Shown here one piece after another: positions 58,442-64,000 of a stretch of DNA of 64,000 bases (positions are counted from its first letter, which is position 1; the number at the start of each line of letters is the position of its first letter). The stretch comes from Propionimicrobium lymphophilum DSM 4903 (GTDB lineage: Bacteria; Actinomycetota; Actinomycetes; Propionibacteriales; Propionibacteriaceae), in assembly GCF_000423485.1 (NCBI RefSeq), contig NZ_AUIB01000007.1:1-64000 (forward strand), in the 5' to 3' direction. The notes beneath the pieces were generated by a model. The model had not been told where the DNA came from and did not search any database. It saw only the letters and a list, made by a program, of their open reading frames with translations. The position numbers and the translations under genes were made by a program.

Positions 58442-59199
58442 GGGTAAAACTCAAGATCTGGCGTCAGGCTCGAGGCGAATCTGAAGGCCGTCTGGAAGAT
58501 TACGAGATCGACAACATCAGCGAGGACATGAGCTTCCTCGAGATGCTCGATCAGCTAAACGAGGAACTGACCGAGAAGGGCATCGAGCCGGTAGCGTTCG
58601 ACTCCGACTGCCGCGAGGGTATCTGTGGTACCTGTGGCATGGTGATCAGCGGTACCGCTCACGGCCGCGGCAGCTCCCCGGTTCGCACCACCACCTGCCA
58701 GCTGCACATGCGCTCCTTCAGCGATGGCGAGACCATCACGATCGAGCCTTGGCGCGCCGGTGGCTTCCCGATCATCAAAGACCTGGTCGTCGACCGCACC
58801 GCTCTGGATCGCATCATCCAGGCCGGCGGCTTCGTCTCGGTCAACACGGGTGCCGCCCCGGATGCACACGCCAACGCAGTCTCGAAGCTGAAGGCCGACA
58901 AGTCCTTCGACAACGCGACCTGCATCGGCTGTGGCGCCTGTGTTGCTGCCTGCCCGAACTCTTCGGCGATGCTGTTTATGTCGGCTAAGGTGACCCATCT
59001 GGGTCAGCTGCCGCAGGGCCAGCCGGAGCGTTGGCTGCGCGTCAAGGGCATGGTCGGCCAGCACCAGGCAGAGGGCTTCGGTAACTGTTCCAACATTGGC
59101 GAATGCGCCGCGGTTTGCCCGAAGGGCATCTCGCTCGAGGCCATTAGCCAGCTCAACCGTGACCTGATGCACTCGCTGTTCAAGGCTGACGGCAAGTAA
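58438..59199 (+). CDS. sdhB: Succinate dehydrogenase iron-sulfur subunit
   Basis: It passes electrons from FAD to quinone through three iron-sulfur clusters. The 253-residue protein has the [2Fe-2S] ferredoxin-like site [16 protein letters not shown] plus a later Cys (TTTCQL). The C-terminal cluster motifs are [17 protein letters not shown] and [15 protein letters not shown], binding the [4Fe-4S] and [3Fe-4S] clusters. The GTG start overlaps the sdhA stop by 4 bases. A strong terminator ends the operon. Confidence 0.96.
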   Translation: MRVKLKIWRQARGESEGRLEDYEIDNISEDMSFLEMLDQLNEELTEKGIEPVAFDSDCREGICGTCGMVISGTAHGRGSSPVRTTTCQLHMRSFSDGETITIEPWRAGGFPIIKDLVVDRTALDRIIQAGGFVSVNTGAAPDAHANAVSKLKADKSFDNATCIGCGACVAACPNSSAMLFMSAKVTHLGQLPQGQPERWLRVKGMVGQHQAEGFGNCSNIGECAAVCPKGISLEAISQLNRDLMHSLFKADGK

Positions 59200-59212
59200 T
59201 AACTAACTACTC

Positions 59213-59241
59213 AGTTGGGGACGCTGCATGCGTCCCCAACT
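59213..59241 (+). terminator. Intrinsic terminator after sdhB
   Basis: AGTTGGGGACGC (59213-59224) pairs with GCGTCCCCAACT (59230-59241), a perfect 12-bp stem with a 5-base loop followed by TTGTGTTTT, 13 bases past the sdhB stop. Confidence 0.9.
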
Positions 59242-59395
59242 TTGTGTTTTCGGGCTTTTTGCTCATGCCGGTTGAAGTATGACAAAATGGCTTTTCGGGT
59301 TTGTTCTCGGCTCCTGCCACGGGGGGATCGTCCGAGTCCAGGCTCACAATTGTTGATTTTATCGAGGTGACCTGTGGCACTGACGAGGGAAAATT

Positions 59396-59743
59396 ATGAA
59401 GACCAAACTGATTCGTGAGATCGATCAGGCTTCGCTGAAGGCCGATCGTCCTGAGTTCCGCGCTGGCGACACCGTTCGCGTACACGTGAAGGTTGTTGAG
59501 GGCAACAAGTCCCGTATTCAGCTGTTCACCGGCGTTGTGATTGCGAAGAATGGTGGTGGCCTCCAGGAGTCCTTCACTGTTCGCAAGGTTTCTTACGGCA
59601 CTGGTGTTGAGCGTACGTTCCCGCTGCACTCGCCGATCATCGACAAGATCGAGGTCGAGCGTCGTGGCGATGTTCGTCGCGCCAAGCTCTACTACCTGCG
59701 CGGTCTGCGCGGTAAGGCTGCCAAGATCAAGGAAAAGCGCTGA
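59396..59743 (+). CDS. rplS: 50S ribosomal protein L19
   Basis: L19 lies at the subunit interface near 16S helix 14. The 115-residue protein has [59 protein letters not shown] and [19 protein letters not shown]. The core is complete. A 196-base gap upstream (after the sdhB terminator) probably holds its promoter. A strong terminator follows, so lepB is a separate or attenuated unit. Confidence 0.96.
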   Translation: MKTKLIREIDQASLKADRPEFRAGDTVRVHVKVVEGNKSRIQLFTGVVIAKNGGGLQESFTVRKVSYGTGVERTFPLHSPIIDKIEVERRGDVRRAKLYYLRGLRGKAAKIKEKR

Positions 59744-59750
59744 TCTTATA

Positions 59751-59786
59751 AAGAGGCCGTCACCTATTCTTAGGTGGCGGCTTCTT
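59751..59786 (+). terminator. Intrinsic terminator after rplS
   Basis: AAGAGGCCGTCACCTA (59751-59766) pairs with TAGGTGGCGGCTTCTT (59771-59786) through a 16-bp stem with two G-U pairs and a 4-base loop, followed by CCTTTTTG. Confidence 0.88.
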
Positions 59787-59844
59787 CCTTTTTGTGGACT
59801 ATTTTGTTCACAGGTTGTTCGGATATTCTGTGCGGGTGAGCAAT

Positions 59845-60660
59845 ATGGAAACTACTGGCAGGTACGAAGAATTTGATGCCAGCGAGCGTCCCAAGCCGGT
59901 TTCGGCGCCTAAAGCACGTAAGCATCGGGGCCCAGTGGCTAGGTTCGCGATAAACGTCGGACAGATTCTGCTGGCCGTCCTGGTTGCTCTAATCATTACC
60001 GCGTTGATCAGGGTCTTCATTTTCCAGGTGTTCCGTGTGCCTTCTGGGTCCATGGAACAGACGCTCGAGACTCGCGACCGGATCGTCTCTATCCGAATGG
60101 CCGATTGGCAGCGTGGGGACATCGTCGTTTTTGAAGACACTAACGGGTGGCTGGGTGAGCCACAGATCACGCAGAATCCCGTCCTTCGTGGGCTGGAGAA
60201 AGTCAAGCTGCTTCCCGATTCAGAAAAAAACTACCTGGTAAAGCGCGTCATCGGCACCGCTGGCGACAAGGTCAAGTGCTGCGACGTCGAAGGTCGCCTT
60301 ACGGTCAACGGTCAGCCGCTGGACGAGGAATCGTACCTTTACCAGACCGAATCTGGGGTGCCGGTTGCCCCCTCCGAGACGAGGTTCGAAGTGACGGTCC
60401 CGCAAGGTCATATTTTCGTGATGGGCGACCACCGCGACAGGTCGGGGGATTCCCGCCTGCACATGTGCAGCACAGTCGAAGGACAGCCGTTCGGTTCGGC
60501 CGGTTTCATTCCGGAATCTGCGGTGGTCGGGCCCGTCAAGGCAATCGTGCTGCCGCTAAACCGCATTCAGGGCTTCGAACGTCCAGCTACGTTCGATGCA
60601 GTCCCCGCGGCACAAGAGGCGCCGCAAGATCCTGTTTTGGGGCCTGGCACGTGCCGTTGA
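59845..60660 (+). CDS. lepB: Signal peptidase I
   Basis: It cleaves signal peptides of exported proteins on the outer face of the membrane. From ATG 59845 it has 271 residues: a cytosolic N-terminus of about 35 residues, one membrane segment (GQILLAVLVALIITALIRVF), the catalytic Ser in FRVPSGSMEQTL, the catalytic Lys in NYLVKRVIGTAGDKV and the GDHRDRSGDSR box. GTG 59836 is an alternative start. It probably matures the Rpf-like proteins encoded earlier in the window. The stop overlaps the rnhB start region. Confidence 0.94.
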   Translation: METTGRYEEFDASERPKPVSAPKARKHRGPVARFAINVGQILLAVLVALIITALIRVFIFQVFRVPSGSMEQTLETRDRIVSIRMADWQRGDIVVFEDTNGWLGEPQITQNPVLRGLEKVKLLPDSEKNYLVKRVIGTAGDKVKCCDVEGRLTVNGQPLDEESYLYQTESGVPVAPSETRFEVTVPQGHIFVMGDHRDRSGDSRLHMCSTVEGQPFGSAGFIPESAVVGPVKAIVLPLNRIQGFERPATFDAVPAAQEAPQDPVLGPGTCR

Positions 60661-61277
60661 GCCAGTACGAACTCGAACTCAAAAGAGCCGGGTTTTCGCC
60701 TATCGCCGGCGCAGACGAGGCAGGCAGGGGAGCCTGCGCGGGGCCGCTGGTTGCGGCAGCCGTGATTTTGTCTGATGAGCCGGCCCGAAAGATCGAAGGG
60801 CTAAACGACTCAAAAAAGCTGACCGCCCGTAAACGAGACCAGCTATACGACGAAATTTTGGCAAAGGCGCTAGCGGTTTCCTGTGTTGAGGTCGGTCCAC
60901 AGGAGTGCGACAAACTCGGCATGCAGGAGGCTGACCTGCAGGGGCTGCGTCGCGCGATCCTGCGGCTTGATCCGCAGCCGGCCTATGCGCTCACTGACGG
61001 TTTCTTCGTGCCCGGTCTTTCTATGCCTTCGCTGGCTGTTTGGAAGGGCGACGCGATCTTGGCGTGTGTCTCTGCGGCGTCCGTAGTGGCTAAGGTCCAC
61101 AGGGACCGGTTGATGATTAAAATGGATGAAAAATACCCCGGTTACGGCTTCGCCAAGCACAAGGGATACGACACAAAAGCGCACCAGGAAAACCTTATGG
61201 AGCTTGGGCCCTGCGAGATCCACCGATTTAGTTATCGGAATGTGCAGCAGGCTATGGAGACTAAACGAGTAGGCTAA
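60651..61277 (+). CDS. rnhB: Ribonuclease HII
   Basis: It cuts the RNA strand of RNA-DNA hybrids and single misincorporated ribonucleotides. From GTG 60651 it has 208 residues (TTG 60657 is also possible), with the catalytic GADEAGRGACAGPLVAAAV (Asp, Glu), LNDSKKLTARKRDQLY, the Asp in YALTDGFFVPG and SVVAKVHRDRLMIKMDEKYP. The open frame reaches back to 60276 inside lepB, but that part is not RNase HII. It overlaps lepB by 10 bases. Confidence 0.94.
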   Translation: MPLSQYELELKRAGFSPIAGADEAGRGACAGPLVAAAVILSDEPARKIEGLNDSKKLTARKRDQLYDEILAKALAVSCVEVGPQECDKLGMQEADLQGLRRAILRLDPQPAYALTDGFFVPGLSMPSLAVWKGDAILACVSAASVVAKVHRDRLMIKMDEKYPGYGFAKHKGYDTKAHQENLMELGPCEIHRFSYRNVQQAMETKRVG

Positions 61278-61281
61278 CAGG

Positions 61282-61593
61282 ATGAGCGCAGAAGATTTAG
61301 AGGCATACGAGAACAAGCTGGAGCTTGATCTGTATCGCGAATACCGCGATGTCGTAGACATTTTTACTTACGCTGTCGAAACTGAGCGCCGTTTTTATCT
61401 GTGCAATGCCGTCGATCTGAAGGTTCGCACTGAGGGCGGGGATGTCTACTACGAACTCTCAATGGCGGATGCCTGGGTTTGGGATATGTACCGTCCGGCG
61501 CGATTTGTTAAATCTGCCAAGGTGCTTACTTTCCGTGACGTCTCGATCGAGGAGATCCAGCACCGCGAACTTTCGGTGCCAGATAGTAACTAA
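61282..61593 (+). CDS. DUF2469 family protein
   Basis: This 103-residue protein of the actinobacteria-specific DUF2469 family has the conserved opening SAEDLEAYENKLELDLYREY, then RDVVDIFTYAVETERRFYL and VYYELSMADAWVWDMYRPAR. The function is unknown. It starts 4 bases after rnhB and precedes yraN, the usual mycobacterial order (rnhB, DUF2469, UPF0102, Mg-chelatase-like, dprA). Cytoplasmic and acidic. Confidence 0.93.
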   Translation: MSAEDLEAYENKLELDLYREYRDVVDIFTYAVETERRFYLCNAVDLKVRTEGGDVYYELSMADAWVWDMYRPARFVKSAKVLTFRDVSIEEIQHRELSVPDSN

Positions 61594-61643
61594 ATTCCGC
61601 CGGGTAGAAGAATTTTCTCACGTCTCGTAACAATCATGCAGGT

Positions 61644-62024
61644 ATGCGAGACGTACCTAACAAGACCATTGCCCTGGGCAGGGCGGGCGAGCAAGAGGCG
61701 GCTGAATATCTTTCCAACCTTGGCTGGCAAATCGTTGAGAGAAACTGGCGTTGCCCGATCGGAGAGCTAGACATCTGCGCCCTAGCTCCGAACGAATTTG
61801 GTGCGCCTACCGCCGTCGCCGTCGAGGTCAAAACCCGCAGTGGGCTTAAATTCGGCGATCCACTGGAAGCAATCACCTGGGAGAAGACCGCCAGGCTTCG
61901 CAAACTCGCGGCTGTCTGGGCTAGGTCTTTGGACGCTCGCCACGACGGCGTTCGGTTGGATGCCGTCGGAGTATTAAAGAGGCGGGGCAGGGCCGTCGAA
62001 ATCCATCACGTAATGGGGCTTTGA
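61644..62024 (+). CDS. YraN (UPF0102) nuclease-like protein
   Basis: This 126-residue protein with a restriction-endonuclease-like fold has LGRAGEQEAAEYLSNLGWQI, then WRCPIGELDICAL (the catalytic E and D of the PD-(D/E)XK core) and AVEVKTRSGLKFGDPLEAI with E-x-K. The biological role of UPF0102 is not settled; DNA-repair links have been proposed. It overlaps the comM-like gene by 1 base. Confidence 0.9.
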   Translation: MRDVPNKTIALGRAGEQEAAEYLSNLGWQIVERNWRCPIGELDICALAPNEFGAPTAVAVEVKTRSGLKFGDPLEAITWEKTARLRKLAAVWARSLDARHDGVRLDAVGVLKRRGRAVEIHHVMGL

Positions 62025-63547
62025 TGAGTACCAGTGCGTGGTCCATGGCATTAGTTGGGGTGACGCCCAAGCCCGTAGAGGTTGAGGCAGCACTTACCCC
62101 TGGGCTGCCCAGGACGATCATGGTCGGGCTGCCAGATACAGCCCTCTACGAAGCCAGGGACAGATGCAGGGCCGCTGTCGCGGGCGCAGGGTTAACTTGG
62201 CCGAATCAACTGTTGACCATCAATCTGACTCCTGCGAATCTGCCAAAGTCAGGTTCGCACTTCGATCTGGCGATTGTCTCTGCTGTCCTGGCCGCCTCGC
62301 AGTTATTTCCACCCGAGATCGCGTCAAAAGCCATCATGCTGGGTGAGTTGGGCCTTGACGGCAAGGTTAGACGGGTTCCAGGCCTGTTGCCGGCATTGCT
62401 CGGGGCCAGGGAGATCGGTATGACCACGGCGATCGTTCCGGCGAATCAAGCCCGCGAGGCCGAATTGGTGAGCGGAATGACCATCTGGCCTGTCAGCAGC
62501 ATTTCGGACCTCATTGAAGTGTTGCACGGTCGCCCCGGAAACCCCGACATTCCGGATGTGCCCCAGTTAGAACCAGAAACCAATATTCGCCCAGATTTTA
62601 GCGACGTCATCGGCCAGCCGATGGCGGCGTGGGCGTTAGAGGTGGCTGCAGCTGGCGGTCATCATGTTTTTATGCAGGGGCCACCCGGAGTGGGCAAGAC
62701 AATGCTTGCAGAGAGGCTGGTCGGCATCCTTCCCGATCTGACGGAGCAAGAATCGCTTGAGGTATCGGCGATTCATTCCGTTTTGGGCAGAGACCTCAGC
62801 TCAGGGTTAATCGAGCGGCCACCCTTTGCGCATCCGCACCACAACGCTTCCATGGCATCTCTGATCGGTGGCGGCGCTCGGATAGCCAAGCCGGGCGCGA
62901 TCTCCTTGGCGCACCGCGGAGTGCTGTTTTTGGACGAAGCTCCAGAGTTCTCGTCTCGTTGTCTGGAGGCCCTCAGACAGCCCCTCGAATCGGGCAGCGT
63001 GACGATAGCTAGGTCTTTAGGTCAGGTGAGTTTCCCAGCACGTTTTCAGCTCGTACTTGCGGCTAACCCGTGTCCGTGCGGTCATTACGGAGTGCGCGGC
63101 CAGATGTGCAGCTGCGCCCCTAATGCCGTCCGCAGGTATTCGCAGAAGTTGTCGGGCCCGATCCTCGATCGAGTCGATATTCACATTCACATGGAGCCAC
63201 CAGTCGGGGCTCTGCTTTCAGAAGATGCGGCCAGGGCGGATTCCTCGGAAAAGATTTTGTCGAGGGTGCATGAGGCCAGACAGCGGCAACGGATACGGCT
63301 GAGGCGGACCGATTGGCGGCTAAACAGCGAGATTCCTGGCTATTACCTGCGGCAAATGAGTGTTCCCGAGGGCATAGAGATGCTAGACGATGCTGTCGCC
63401 ACTGGTGCCCTCACAAGCAGGGGAGTGGACAAGGTGTTGAGGGTCACCTGGACCTTGGCGGACCTGGATGGCAAGGATCTGCCCACCCGCGAACACCTGA
63501 TGGCGGCACTATCACTACGAATGGGAGAGGAATTGGTCTTTGCATGA
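62024..63547 (+). CDS. comM: YifB/ComM-family Mg-chelatase-like ATPase
   Basis: This 507-residue AAA+ protein of the YifB/ComM family, in naturally competent bacteria a helicase aiding branch migration of imported DNA, has an N-terminal Lon-like domain (GLPRTIMVGLPDTALYEARD), Walker A MQGPPGVGKTMLAERLVG, Walker B GVLFLDEAPEFS, a zinc/loop region NPCPCGHYGVRGQMCSC and a C-terminal lid. ATG 62024 overlaps the yraN stop (TGATG). It is followed by dprA with a 4-base overlap, so a DNA-uptake or recombination role is suggested but not proven. Confidence 0.92.
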   Translation: MSTSAWSMALVGVTPKPVEVEAALTPGLPRTIMVGLPDTALYEARDRCRAAVAGAGLTWPNQLLTINLTPANLPKSGSHFDLAIVSAVLAASQLFPPEIASKAIMLGELGLDGKVRRVPGLLPALLGAREIGMTTAIVPANQAREAELVSGMTIWPVSSISDLIEVLHGRPGNPDIPDVPQLEPETNIRPDFSDVIGQPMAAWALEVAAAGGHHVFMQGPPGVGKTMLAERLVGILPDLTEQESLEVSAIHSVLGRDLSSGLIERPPFAHPHHNASMASLIGGGARIAKPGAISLAHRGVLFLDEAPEFSSRCLEALRQPLESGSVTIARSLGQVSFPARFQLVLAANPCPCGHYGVRGQMCSCAPNAVRRYSQKLSGPILDRVDIHIHMEPPVGALLSEDAARADSSEKILSRVHEARQRQRIRLRRTDWRLNSEIPGYYLRQMSVPEGIEMLDDAVATGALTSRGVDKVLRVTWTLADLDGKDLPTREHLMAALSLRMGEELVFA

Positions 63548-64000
63548 GCGAATGGGATGAGGAAAGGCTGGCCCGAGCTGCGCTCACCTACGTGGTGATG
63601 CCAGGTGATGGGCGACTGCAGAAACTCGTGGCCTCCGAGGGTGCGGTTGACGTCTTGAAAGGCCTGGCCCGTCAGGGCAACGAATCATTTTGGGGTAGAC
63701 GCGCCCAGGCTATAGATCCTGAAAAGATCGCCTGTGATTCTGAAAAGCTAGGCATCAGGTTCGTTATCCCTTGCGACAGTGAGTGGCCAGAACAACTCTC
63801 AGACCTAGACCAGTGCGAAGACGTCGTCGGAATGTCAGGAAGTCCGTTCGGATTGTGGCTGAAGGGCAACGGAAATCTTGCAAGGTTGGCCGCTAGCTCG
63901 ATCGCCGTAGTCGGTTCTCGGGCGGCTAGTAGGTACGGAGTAAACGTAGCTGCGGAGATGTCTGCGAGGCTGGCCCGCAACGAGTACCGCTCCTACGCAG
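63544..64000 (+). CDS. dprA: DNA-processing protein DprA, N-terminal part (runs off window)
   Basis: The first 152 residues of a DprA/Smf protein, which loads RecA on single-stranded DNA in transformation, start MSEWDEERLARAALTYVV. A SAM-like N-terminal region leads to the Rossmann-like core entry IAVVGSRAASRYGVNVAAEM, the family signature. ATG 63544 overlaps the comM-like stop by 4 bases. The catalytic/ligand half and the C-terminus lie beyond 64000. DprA is widespread in non-competent bacteria too. Confidence 0.9.
   Translation, partial: MSEWDEERLARAALTYVVMPGDGRLQKLVASEGAVDVLKGLARQGNESFWGRRAQAIDPEKIACDSEKLGIRFVIPCDSEWPEQLSDLDQCEDVVGMSGSPFGLWLKGNGNLARLAASSIAVVGSRAASRYGVNVAAEMSARLARNEYRSYA

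Noticed and set aside
60276-60650. Long in-frame extension upstream of RNase HII
   Set aside because: It overlaps lepB in another phase and encodes Arg/Gly-rich nonsense; RNase HII homology begins only after about 60651.

Overview
The window reads as chromosomal DNA of a moderately GC-rich actinobacterium. Supporting signs are mycothiol enzymes (an Mca-type amidase and a mycothiol-dependent isomerase-like protein), resuscitation-promoting-factor-type proteins, an MgtA-like mannosyltransferase, DUF2469, the greA/mca divergent pair, DtxR/IdeR-like iron boxes and frequent GTG/TTG starts. An Actinomycetaceae-like member of the Actinomycetales is my inference; the species cannot be named from the sequence. 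Nearly all of it is core-genome housekeeping. No rRNA, tRNA or CRISPR array was seen.

Layout: 1-299 is the right end of an IS3-family element. At 0.4-2.0 kb, greA lies opposite a frameshifted mca. At 2.0-6.1 kb is the infA-rpmJ-rpsM-rpsK-rpsD-rpoA-rplQ translation/transcription cluster. At 6.1-14.5 kb is a more individual stretch: a glycosyltransferase, a tandem DUF1540 Cys-rich protein convergent with an iron-box-controlled DUF2470 protein, two adjacent RpfB-like wall hydrolases with different catalytic domains, sodA-csbD, an RsmC-like methyltransferase, truA and a lipoprotein. At 14.6-25.4 kb is the rimP-nusA-ylxR-infB-rbfA-truB-(marC)-ribF-rpsO-pnp series. At 25.4-33.5 kb are dapB, an LmeA-like protein, glmM, coaA, glmS, acpS and nnrD/E, feeding lysine/diaminopimelate, UDP-GlcNAc, CoA and acyl-carrier metabolism. 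At 33.5-42 kb are an MgtA-like glycosyltransferase, terC behind a manganese (yybP-ykoY) riboswitch, an MBL hydrolase, the isomerase-like protein, uvrA and uvrC. At 42-53 kb are yceD-rpmF-rnc-mutM, gtrA, smc, a YgjP-like protease, ftsY, ffh and an amidohydrolase. At 53.4-64 kb are rpsP-khpA-rimM-trmD, sdhCAB, rplS-lepB-rnhB-DUF2469-yraN-comM and the start of dprA.

The most interesting signals lie between or in front of genes. There are three DtxR/IdeR-like palindromes: one strong, before the DUF2470 gene; one good, before sdhCAB; one weak, before the DUF1540 gene. A 122-bp MITE-like element with perfect 17-bp inverted ends supplies the apparent start codon of the YgjP-like gene. The manganese riboswitch precedes terC. 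A one-base loss breaks mca. A gene-poor stretch at 28.4-28.8 kb carries a degenerate two-copy repeat. No large new multi-gene system is evident; the best candidate for new biology is the iron-linked DUF1540/DUF2470 gene pair.
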